Assembly: GCA_002315475.1 (NCBI GenBank)
Contig: DCGI01000041.1
Span: 27,830 to 33,590, forward strand
DNA from: Christensenella sp. UBA1782
GTDB lineage: Bacteria; Bacillota; Clostridia; Christensenellales; DTU072
Length of the DNA stretch: 5,761 nucleotides
Direction: 5' to 3'
Both the position numbers and the translations under genes were made by a program. Shown here one piece after another: positions 1 through 5,435 of the stretch (the stretch's first letter is position 1; each line of letters starts with the position of its first letter). The notes beneath the pieces are model-generated. The model was not told where the DNA came from. It made no database searches and was given only the letters and a program-made list of their open reading frames with translations.

Positions 1-543
1 GCCTATAAAATTATTTTCTACCTCTACCGTACCCATGAAAGACAACAGTCGTTTTATTTCTTCGAAATGTCGGTCGTTTTTCCCTTTTTCGGACAAATAT
101 CCCAGTGCAAACACCAAAGCGTCCGGCTCACTGGTTAATTCGCTTACTCCCGCATCAATCAACTGCGCTCCCCAACCGATGGCACAGCCGTACGTTCTGT
201 CCTCTCCGATGATTTCGGATACCGAATGTTCGGGCAGTCCGTTTTGCATGGTGCAAATAACGCCGTCGTCGGCTAAATACTTCGTTAGCTTCTTTACCAC
301 CGCCTTATTCTCCAACTGTTTTGTCATCAAAAAAATAATGTCGTATTTTTCAGGCATTTCGTCGGGCAACAGAGCGTTTACTTTTTGCGTAAAATCGGCT
401 TTTCCCACGATTTTGGCTCCGTTTGTACGTAAAGCTTCTATATGTTTTACGTTCCTGTTGATTAAGTCAATCTCCTCGTTTTTGGAAATATATGCACCCA
501 AAACCGTACCCAAAGATCCTGCCCCGTAAATAGCTGCTTTCAT
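1..543 (-). CDS. Ketopantoate reductase (ApbA/PanE) family oxidoreductase, N-terminal 181 codons, cut by the window edge
   Basis: Likely a cytoplasmic NAD(P)H-dependent reductase of the ketopantoate reductase family, which in the classical case reduces 2-dehydropantoate to pantoate for coenzyme A synthesis. The N-terminus is a Rossmann fold: MKAAIYGAGSLG has the GxGxxG nucleotide-binding loop at residues 7-12, and the acidic/Asn stretch around 26-31 (DLINRN) ends the second strand. The family block FLMTK (71-75), with a lysine where PanE has its active-site Lys, and MQNGL (99-103), with the conserved Asn-Gly, are both present. The frame is open to base 1, so about 130 C-terminal residues, including the helical substrate domain, lie outside. 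The ATG at 543-541 is preceded by AAGGAG (559-554) with a 10-nt gap, and a promoter lies just upstream. No pan genes are visible and the family has many paralogs of unknown substrate, so I assign the family firmly but not PanE activity. Confidence 0.9.
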   Translation of the reverse strand, partial: MKAAIYGAGSLGTVLGAYISKNEEIDLINRNVKHIEALRTNGAKIVGKADFTQKVNALLPDEMPEKYDIIFLMTKQLENKAVVKKLTKYLADDGVICTMQNGLPEHSVSEIIGEDRTYGCAIGWGAQLIDAGVSELTSEPDALVFALGYLSEKGKNDRHFEEIKRLLSFMGTVEVENNFIG

Positions 544-576
544 ATTGTATACTCTCCTTTTTGTTTTGATAAATCT

Positions 577-605
577 ATTGTACCTTTTTTTTGCGGAAAT
601 AGCAA
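577..605 (-). promoter_or_regulatory. Sigma-A type promoter for the ketopantoate reductase family gene
   Basis: Read on the minus strand, TTGCTA (605-600) and TACAAT (582-577) are separated by exactly 17 bp. The -35 matches consensus at 4 of 6 positions and the -10 at 5 of 6. Transcription would start near 570, giving a leader of about 27 nt that contains the AAGGAG ribosome binding site. This makes the reductase gene independent of the hydrolase upstream. Confidence 0.7.
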
Positions 606-658
606 TACCCTTTTTTATAATAGATAGTATTTTTAATTCTTATAAATAGTTATTATCG

Positions 659-672
659 GTATCTATAGATAC
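659..672. repeat. 14-bp perfect palindrome in the hydrolase-reductase intergenic region
   Basis: GTATCTATAGATAC is self-complementary over all 14 bases. It lies in very AT-rich sequence, 53 bp upstream of the -35 box of the reductase promoter and downstream of the hydrolase hairpin. It could be an operator or activator site for a dimeric regulator, but only one copy is present and no regulator gene is in view, so function is inference only. Confidence 0.4.
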
Positions 673-722
673 GAATTATTTACATTTATTCAATCTATTC
701 ATAAATTTCGAGTATTGAACAA

Positions 723-747
723 AAGGCAAAGAAGAATCCTTTGCCTT
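723..747 (-). terminator. Probable intrinsic terminator of the permease-hydrolase operon
   Basis: On the minus strand AAGGCAAAG (747-739) and CTTTGCCTT (731-723) form a 9-bp stem around a 7-nt loop, 35 nt after the hydrolase stop codon. The following bases read TTGTTCAA, so the U-tract is short and interrupted. The position is right for a terminator but the tail is weak, so termination may be partial. A competing upstream pairing is reported as a finding. Confidence 0.55.
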
Positions 748-782
748 CTCGAAACGATAAGAATTCTTCCCGCAAATCTTTC

Positions 783-1712
783 TTAAAACTTTTCGGACAA
801 GAAAGAACATATTTCCGCAAAAGCTTTTTTGGCTTCGGGCATAACGGAAGGGAAAAGCGGATAGATATGGAACATACCTTCGTCGATACGAATGCGGCAA
901 TCAACGCCCGCTTTTTTCATGTTCTCATAAACGGTTTGGGAATCGCTTAAAAGCATTTCACTACCGCCGACCGTAATAAGGGTGGGAGGAAAACCGGCAT
1001 ACTCGGCAAAGACGGGAGAAACGATATAAGAATTTCTATCCGCTTGAAAGCACCAGGTATACAGAGATGTTTCGGCAAAGTCTTTTAAGAGTTTTTCGTC
1101 CAACGCACCTTCTTTTTGTCCGAACATGGGATCGTGGTTATAGTTATCGAAATACGACTTTCCTACGCCGACCATATCCGTCCATGGAGAGATACAAACC
1201 ATAGCTTTGGGCATCTTTCTTCCGGCGTCACGCAAAGTCAAATTCAGAGCCAAATTCAGATTGCCGCCCGCACTGTCGCCGATGGTGATAATGTCTTCTT
1301 CCCGATAGCCTTGTTCGATAAGCCAATCCCAACCCGCTAAGGCGTCTTCGAGCGCGCATGGGTAGACGTATTCGGGTACCGTCCTGTAATCAATAAAAAC
1401 GATGCGAATATCGCCTACTTGCTTTAGAAATTCTTTTACTTTGTTACGGTATAAACCGTTCAACCGCCCGATATAACCGCCTCCATGTAGAAAGTAAAGA
1501 ACCTTTTTGGGATTCGTACCCTTTCTGTAATACATTTCTACGGGCAAATTTCCGATTGTAAATTTTTCGGTTACCACCCATTTGGGCTGACGAAATCCCT
1601 TCATATTATCCAACTTCTTGGAAGACTCCACCATATCGTTCCCCGAAGCGGGATTGTTGTTCATGAATTTCCATAAAGCTTGTACAAAAATTTTTCCGAC
1701 TAAAGATACCAT
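783..1712 (-). CDS. Alpha/beta hydrolase fold-3 (hormone-sensitive-lipase-type) esterase, 309 aa
   Basis: Predicted serine carboxylester hydrolase of the bacterial hormone-sensitive-lipase family; natural substrate unknown. The oxyanion-hole motif HGGGY is at residues 76-80 and the nucleophile elbow GDSAGGN at 145-151, making Ser147 the nucleophile. The acid is probably Glu252 in GGSEMLLSD, and His282 lies in GMFHIYP. The 30-residue spacing from acid to histidine and the use of Glu fit members of this family that have Glu in place of Asp. Length is normal at about 300 residues. There is no signal peptide, so it should be cytoplasmic; the first 45 residues form a helical cap region. The ATG at 1712-1710 has a strong GGAGG (1722-1718) five nt upstream, which fixes the start. 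It begins 21 nt after the permease stop, so the two genes are probably co-transcribed. A possible internal promoter lies in the end of the permease gene. Confidence 0.93.
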   Translation of the reverse strand: MVSLVGKIFVQALWKFMNNNPASGNDMVESSKKLDNMKGFRQPKWVVTEKFTIGNLPVEMYYRKGTNPKKVLYFLHGGGYIGRLNGLYRNKVKEFLKQVGDIRIVFIDYRTVPEYVYPCALEDALAGWDWLIEQGYREEDIITIGDSAGGNLNLALNLTLRDAGRKMPKAMVCISPWTDMVGVGKSYFDNYNHDPMFGQKEGALDEKLLKDFAETSLYTWCFQADRNSYIVSPVFAEYAGFPPTLITVGGSEMLLSDSQTVYENMKKAGVDCRIRIDEGMFHIYPLFPSVMPEAKKAFAEICSFLSEKF

Positions 1713-1733
1713 TTTTTCCTCCGATTTATTGTA

Positions 1734-4025
1734 TTATAGGGCTTCTCGCCATATATATATTATATCAAATCTAAACGTGTTGCAACATCTGTTTAATAAT
1801 AGGAACGCAGGAACGGTAACAAGCAAACTGATAATAAGACCGATCGTAAACGCCGTAAGGACTTCGTATCCTTTCATTTTTCGTATATCGGATCGGCTCA
1901 TTCCCGCAGTATAATAATATGAAAATTCTTCTTTGCGTGAACGATAACTCGAAATAACGCTATCGCCGATACCGATTATGGCAAAAGCTACTACAAATCC
2001 CACAACGATATCCGCACATATCAAGGAAGAAAAAATAATATCAACCCATTCTTGTATAAACTCGGAATTCCGAACAACCGTCGCAGACTCCATCGACAAC
2101 GAAAACATGATATTTTGATACAACGTTTCGGATTCGTGTGTTTCTTTTCCTTTTACGATGGTATAATTTAACGGAATATTCCAATAAGACGCATCAATAA
2201 TCAATACTTGGTCGGGCGTTTTTAATTCTTTTGTATAAACACAGTTCAAAACGGTATTTTCATACCGTACAGAAACGGGATCACCGATATTAATATTATA
2301 TATCTCTGCAAACCGTTTGTTCATAAAGATTTCATCTTCATGAGGAAGTTCCTTCATGTCAAATTTTTCCGAGATAGCATCACGATTGTCGACGGCTATA
2401 AGCATCATTTTGAAATCGCATACTTCGGCATATCCCTTGAATAAATGATACACTTTATCGACTCCATCCGTTTGCAAAAGGACATTATCGGAGCTTTCGC
2501 TCGCATTGATGACCAAATAATCCCCTTGAATTAACTTCTTATTGACATCGACGTCCGCATATCCGGATAACAAAACCGTCAACAAGGAAAAAAGCACGAC
2601 TATACATAAAGCAAATACGCCGGCCGTATTGCCGAGCGCATCCACTCTCTGTGCGTTTTTTAAGGCATCTTGAAAGGGGATACTTTTATTTTTTTTATAG
2701 AGTAAAGCAAGATATCGAATGGACGTTTTTCCCATTAAAAATGCCATACATCCCAATAGTAAAAACGCAATAATGGACGGAAACATACTGATTCGTAAAG
2801 GTAAACAATAACTGATGATTGCCATTACGACGAAAAGAACGCAAGAGAATAATAAAATGAGTTGGGTTTTATCTTTTTGTTTTTGAGTAGGTTTTCTTTT
2901 TCCGAAAACATCGGTTATCGTATAAATCGTCAAACTGAATTCCGAAGCCAATAAAGTACAGAGCAGTGCAATACTAACGGATTTTGCATGAAGCTGCAAC
3001 GTGCAGTAGTCGAAGTTTGACCAAGTGACGTAGGCTTTTGCCAGTCCGAAGGAAACGGCAATACCGATTACGCTTCCTATAAGCCAATACAAAAACATTT
3101 CCGTCATGTTTAAGGCTACCAACATATATTTTTTTGCACCGACGTTATAAAACAAGTCAATTTCCTGTTTTCTTTGCGCCGAAAGAATGTATACGCAACA
3201 GTAAATCACTATCATCACGAAAAATATGGATAGTATCATGATAATGAACGTTTGTTCATCCAATCCGTTCAAGGCATTATCTCTTGTTTGAGAAAGAACG
3301 GATACGGAAAGGTCGGGATAGGCTTTCCCCATGCAAGAAAGCACCTCTTGTTCTTTTCCGTTACTCTTTACATAAATAATTCCTGCCGGCGAAAGATCTT
3401 CCTCTATAGCAAAAATCATGTATTTATTGGCGTACAAATCCATAACGGCATCGGTATCCATGAGGACTTCGTACGTTCCGAAAAACTTCTTTTTCGATAC
3501 ACCCGCTATTTGCAAAGAAAGTTGTCCCAACACGTTGAAGTTTGCAAAATCTCCGAGAACCAAGTTGTTTCGTTTCAAAAAATCTTGTGTTACAAAAATT
3601 TTTTTAGCTTTTTCCTTTTCGGTAAATGTTTGATATTGTGTAAATTCCACCGAGAAAATAGAATTCACATTGTTAAAATCGGAGGCTACCCCGTAAACGA
3701 AAGAATTCCTATCTCCATACAATAACGGCAGAGAAAAAAGACCGCAAACCTCTACGCCTTCGGGCAAAATCTCCCGTATTTGAGAAACGCAAACAAAGCG
3801 TGTATTGGATTCGGATGTAATACCGATGAGAATATCGGCATTTCCGTTTTGAGCCAGTCTGCCTTTCTCGTCGTTTTCTTCCATGTAAATTTGAACGTCG
3901 ATTGCACAGATACATACCGCAACCGCCAAAGCCAAAACCACAATCAAAAGAAGAGGCTGTGCCGGTCTCTTTTTAATCGCCGTAAACAAATGTTTCAAAA
4001 ATAGACTTAATGACGTAGGCTCCAT
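1734..4025 (-). CDS. FtsX/MacB-type ABC transporter permease, 763 aa, apparently lacking the last transmembrane helix
   Basis: Membrane subunit of a type VII (MacB/LolCDE/FtsX-like) ABC system, a class that moves lipids or peptides or transmits force across the membrane. Predicted membrane segments are about 23-45, 259-281, 312-331, 348-371, 387-408, 413-432, 466-488, 665-688 and 724-745. The first FtsX domain (259-371) carries the hallmark cytoplasmic loop RKQEIDLFYNVGAKKYM (285-301); the second (from 665) repeats it as RKEEFSYYYTAGMSRSDIRKM (697-717). Large outside domains span 46-258 and 489-664 and contain MacB-periplasmic-core-like stretches such as NNLVLGD (153-159) and NINIGDPVSV (577-586). 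The protein ends 18 residues after the ninth helix, where the family normally has a tenth. No ATPase gene is nearby. The ATG has no Shine-Dalgarno and lies 13 nt after a consensus -10, suggesting a near-leaderless mRNA. The hydrolase follows after 21 nt. Substrate unknown. Confidence 0.9.
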   Translation of the reverse strand: MEPTSLSLFLKHLFTAIKKRPAQPLLLIVVLALAVAVCICAIDVQIYMEENDEKGRLAQNGNADILIGITSESNTRFVCVSQIREILPEGVEVCGLFSLPLLYGDRNSFVYGVASDFNNVNSIFSVEFTQYQTFTEKEKAKKIFVTQDFLKRNNLVLGDFANFNVLGQLSLQIAGVSKKKFFGTYEVLMDTDAVMDLYANKYMIFAIEEDLSPAGIIYVKSNGKEQEVLSCMGKAYPDLSVSVLSQTRDNALNGLDEQTFIIMILSIFFVMIVIYCCVYILSAQRKQEIDLFYNVGAKKYMLVALNMTEMFLYWLIGSVIGIAVSFGLAKAYVTWSNFDYCTLQLHAKSVSIALLCTLLASEFSLTIYTITDVFGKRKPTQKQKDKTQLILLFSCVLFVVMAIISYCLPLRISMFPSIIAFLLLGCMAFLMGKTSIRYLALLYKKNKSIPFQDALKNAQRVDALGNTAGVFALCIVVLFSLLTVLLSGYADVDVNKKLIQGDYLVINASESSDNVLLQTDGVDKVYHLFKGYAEVCDFKMMLIAVDNRDAISEKFDMKELPHEDEIFMNKRFAEIYNINIGDPVSVRYENTVLNCVYTKELKTPDQVLIIDASYWNIPLNYTIVKGKETHESETLYQNIMFSLSMESATVVRNSEFIQEWVDIIFSSLICADIVVGFVVAFAIIGIGDSVISSYRSRKEEFSYYYTAGMSRSDIRKMKGYEVLTAFTIGLIISLLVTVPAFLLLNRCCNTFRFDIIYIWREAL
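1759..1785 (-). promoter_or_regulatory. Possible internal promoter for the hydrolase, extended -10 type
   Basis: Within the last codons of the permease gene the minus strand carries TGATATAAT (1767-1759), a full TGnTATAAT extended -10 element. TTGCAA (1785-1780) lies upstream with a short 15-bp spacer. A start near 1752 would give a leader of about 40 nt including the hydrolase GGAGG site. The sequence is an AT-rich run (ATATATAT), so a chance match is quite possible. Confidence 0.35.
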
Positions 4026-4059
4026 ATTTACTAGAAAAATTATACAAAAAAAATGACGT
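4009..4059. repeat. Pair of identical 8-bp direct repeats around the permease transcription start
   Basis: AATGACGT occurs at 4009-4016, inside codons 4-6 of the permease, and again at 4052-4059, between the -10 and -35 boxes. The copies start 43 bp apart, close to four helical turns, and flank the expected transcription start. The upstream copy is also half of the near-palindrome over the -35. This could be a two-site operator, but 8 bp is short. Confidence 0.3.
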
Positions 4060-4067
4060 TATGTCAA
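4039..4067 (-). promoter_or_regulatory. Perfect-consensus sigma-A promoter of the permease-hydrolase operon
   Basis: On the minus strand TTGACA (4067-4062) and TATAAT (4044-4039) match the consensus at all 12 positions and have a 17-bp spacer. The likely start is the A at 4032, seven nt past the -10, which leaves only about 7 nt before the permease ATG. The -35 box lies inside an imperfect palindrome, TGACATAACGTCA (4066-4054). A promoter this strong on a membrane transporter suggests it may be held in check by a repressor. Confidence 0.88.
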
Positions 4068-4120
4068 TATTCCTAATCCAATCCGTTTCTTAGTACTCCA
4101 TTTTTTTTATTTTTGAAGAC

Positions 4121-4151
4121 AAAAAAATAAGAGTCTTCTTTAAGACTCTTA
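4121..4151 (-). terminator. Intrinsic terminator of the tRNA-Ser gene
   Basis: On the minus strand, starting 2 nt after the tRNA CCA, TAAGAGTCTT (4151-4142) pairs with AAGACTCTTA (4137-4128) in a 10-bp stem with a 4-nt loop, followed directly by seven Ts (4127-4121). This is a textbook rho-independent terminator. It also separates the tRNA and anything upstream of it from the permease operon. Confidence 0.93.
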
Positions 4152-4152
4152 C

Positions 4153-4243
4153 TGGCGGAGAAATCGGGATTTGAACCCGAGCTACGTTTCACCGTACTAC
4201 TCCCTTAGCAGGGGAGCCCCTTCAGCCACTTGGGTATTTCTCC
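4153..4243 (-). tRNA. trnS-GCU: tRNA-Ser with anticodon GCU
   Basis: The 91-nt minus-strand sequence folds as a class II tRNA. Acceptor strands are GGAGAAA and TTTCTCC, followed by discriminator G and an encoded CCA (4155-4153). The D arm has a CCC/GGG stem. The anticodon stem CTCCC/GGGAG encloses loop CTGCTAA, giving anticodon GCT at 4209-4207, which reads AGC and AGU serine codons. A long variable arm forms TACG/CGTA, as expected for serine. The T arm is TCGGG-TTCAAAT-CCCGA. It has its own promoter and terminator, so it is a single-gene tRNA unit, possibly also reached by read-through from the HisRS-like gene. Confidence 0.98.
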
Positions 4244-4249
4244 TTACTT

Positions 4250-4280
4250 GCTTGCTTGGATATGATACCATAAAGCAAGC
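4250..4280. repeat. 8-bp inverted repeat bracketing the -10 box of the tRNA promoter
   Basis: GCTTGCTT (4250-4257) and AAGCAAGC (4273-4280) are exact reverse complements separated by 15 bp, and the -10 hexamer sits between them. One arm lies in the -10/-35 spacer and the other at the likely transcription start. An operator is one reading. The arm at 4250-4257 also belongs to a short CTTG run, so low complexity is another. Confidence 0.35.
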
Positions 4281-4290
4281 GTTTTGTCAA
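4262..4290 (-). promoter_or_regulatory. Strong sigma-A promoter of the tRNA-Ser gene
   Basis: On the minus strand TTGACA (4290-4285) is a perfect -35 and TATCAT (4267-4262) a 5-of-6 -10, with a 17-bp spacer. The -10 is preceded by TGG, which also fits the extended -10 form. Transcription should start near 4255, about 12 nt before the mature tRNA 5' end. Confidence 0.88.
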
Positions 4291-4300
4291 TAAAAATGCA

Positions 4301-4312
4301 CGATAATTATCG
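4301..4312. repeat. 12-bp perfect palindrome upstream of the tRNA promoter
   Basis: CGATAATTATCG is self-complementary. It lies 10 bp upstream of the tRNA -35 box and 7 bp beyond the stop codon of the HisRS-like gene. As RNA it could only make a 4-bp stem with loop AATT, followed by a weak T-run, so it is not a convincing terminator. It could be a protein-binding site or part of an AT-rich upstream promoter element. Confidence 0.35.
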
Positions 4313-4319
4313 AATCTCT

Positions 4320-5435
4320 TTACAGAGAGGTGACACCACCCGTTTCATCAATGTGAACGAGGGAAGTATGCGGATTTTTCAGAGATAGATACCTTGCCCT
4401 TTTCTCTTTGATACATTGATAAATACATTCTACCGAATAGCCGCTTGCTTGAAATTGTCTTTTTAAGATGGCGGCACTTTCGTGGGCTATCATGCTATCG
4501 GTGACGAGCAAAACGACATTGGCTCTTCCGTCGGGAAAAACAAATGAAAGCAGTTTGGTTGCGTCGATACGCAAATAAACAGCCGAAAACGTTTTTTCAC
4601 CGACCGAGAAATTTACTCTCCCCCCTCGAATGGGGATTTTTTTGTCCTTTACGCAAAAGACAAAACCGTTTTCGTAGGATTCCGAACCGAGAAAAAAGGG
4701 ATCCAGCGTGCTTCCCGTATTCCCCTGAATTTCCAAAACGTTATTGATTTCAAACACGTCCAACAGTCCGTCAATGGATCTCTTATTGTCAATGGTTTCC
4801 GCCATTGTCTTGATAGTCAAACCGATTTCGTCGTAGATACAATCTTTCATCTTGCCGAACGTTTGATTGACACGCATGTCGACATCGTCGTTTACCTTTC
4901 CTTCCAGAATCCTTTGTACCCTGTTTCTTGATTCCTCTTTTTGGCAGACAGCATCCAAAATACCTTGCGTAATCTCGGTATTTCCGAGTTTAAGCGTTAC
5001 GTTCATCCCTAATTCGCGAACAAAATCAATGGCAAGCGTCGCCATTTCCGCTTCAATTTCAAAGCCCGAAAGTCCAACGGCTACGGCAACAATTTCCGTT
5101 TGCCGACCTTTTTCCGTTTGAGAAGGAGAATACACGTCTCCGAATGAATAGTATCTTTGAAAACGAATATTATCTCGTACAATTTGACGCAACAAAAAAG
5201 GAACCAAGTCGTTCGGTAAAGAAAGAGTCTGACCGTCGGTTTTAACAATAGTATACAAATCGCACATGGAAACGGAACGAGAGTCCATGACCATGTTTTC
5301 GGAGGAATCCACCGAAGGCAACGACAAAAAATGATAGGCGTTTTTTTCCAAAAACGTACTACAAAGTCGCTCCAGTTTGGATATTCTTAAGGTGGCATCA
5401 AGGGTTTGCATCCCTTCTCCGTTATTTATTGTCAT
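4320..5435 (-). CDS. Degenerate histidyl-tRNA synthetase-like protein (HisRS/HisZ-like fold), probably non-catalytic, 371 aa
   Basis: Class II aminoacyl-tRNA synthetase-like protein resembling HisRS and its paralog HisZ. Recognisable in order: a motif-1-like stretch NAYHFLSLPSVDSSE (32-46); a substrate-loop equivalent LSLPNDLVPFLLRQIVRD (71-88); a motif-2-like region with KGR kept at 109-111; an EAEMATLAIDFVRELGM helix (128-144); an insertion region near 165-220; a histidine-motif and GGR equivalent from LDPFF to IRGGR (244-273); and an alpha/beta C-terminal part (303-371) like the anticodon-binding domain. The motif-2 FRxE becomes YSPS (102-105), so the ATP-binding Arg is gone. In the RGLDYYTG motif the Arg aligns with Gly250. 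Catalysis is therefore unlikely. HisZ normally lacks the C-terminal domain, and no hisG is adjacent, so a HisZ role is only one option. The ATG at 5435 overlaps the upstream stop by 14 nt; an alternative ATG at 5411 (residue 9) is equally plausible. Confidence 0.8.
   Translation of the reverse strand: MTINNGEGMQTLDATLRISKLERLCSTFLEKNAYHFLSLPSVDSSENMVMDSRSVSMCDLYTIVKTDGQTLSLPNDLVPFLLRQIVRDNIRFQRYYSFGDVYSPSQTEKGRQTEIVAVAVGLSGFEIEAEMATLAIDFVRELGMNVTLKLGNTEITQGILDAVCQKEESRNRVQRILEGKVNDDVDMRVNQTFGKMKDCIYDEIGLTIKTMAETIDNKRSIDGLLDVFEINNVLEIQGNTGSTLDPFFLGSESYENGFVFCVKDKKIPIRGGRVNFSVGEKTFSAVYLRIDATKLLSFVFPDGRANVVLLVTDSMIAHESAAILKRQFQASGYSVECIYQCIKEKRARYLSLKNPHTSLVHIDETGGVTSL
5417..5420 (-). promoter_or_regulatory. 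Ribosome binding site favouring the downstream start of the HisRS-like gene
   Basis: GGAG at 5420-5417 lies 5 nt upstream of ATG 5411-5409 and just after the LRR stop codon at 5424-5422. The competing ATG at 5435-5433 has its own GGAG at 5448-5445 with a 9-nt gap. If the inner start is used, the two genes do not overlap and the protein is 363 residues. The family motifs begin well after both starts, so they do not decide between them. Confidence 0.4.

Noticed and set aside
35..529. Plus-strand open frame of about 164 codons
   Set aside because: It lies antisense to the reductase gene, which has clear family motifs, a ribosome binding site and a promoter. The plus-strand translation is rich in Ser, Phe and Ile with no recognisable domain.
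676..950. Short overlapping frames on both strands at the hydrolase 3' end
   Set aside because: They overlap the conserved C-terminal catalytic region of the hydrolase in other frames or cross its terminator, and show no Shine-Dalgarno or known motif.
1751..1766. AT dinucleotide run as a microsatellite or phase-variable tract
   Set aside because: Only about five uninterrupted AT units, which is common in AT-rich DNA. It is noted only as a place to check for an indel affecting the permease end.
1731..1767. Promoter made of TTGATA and the TATAAT just before the hydrolase ribosome binding site
   Set aside because: The spacer would be 24 bp, far too long, and the hexamer at the correct distance is a poor -35.
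3252..3725. Plus-strand open frame of about 157 codons
   Set aside because: Antisense to the first outside domain of the permease. It has no ribosome binding site and no family pattern, and the opposite strand is plainly coding.
4100..4127. T-rich and A-rich runs beyond the tRNA terminator as a second, plus-strand terminator
   Set aside because: No gene on the plus strand leads into it, and the hairpin read on that strand is not followed by a T-run.
4301..4328. Intrinsic terminator for the HisRS-like gene
   Set aside because: The available stems are 4 and 5 bp with A+T-rich pairing and no continuous T-run directly after them.
4544..5121. Two short plus-strand frames within the HisRS-like gene
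   Set aside because: Both are antisense to a gene with recognisable synthetase-like fold motifs. Their compositions look like reverse-strand shadows.
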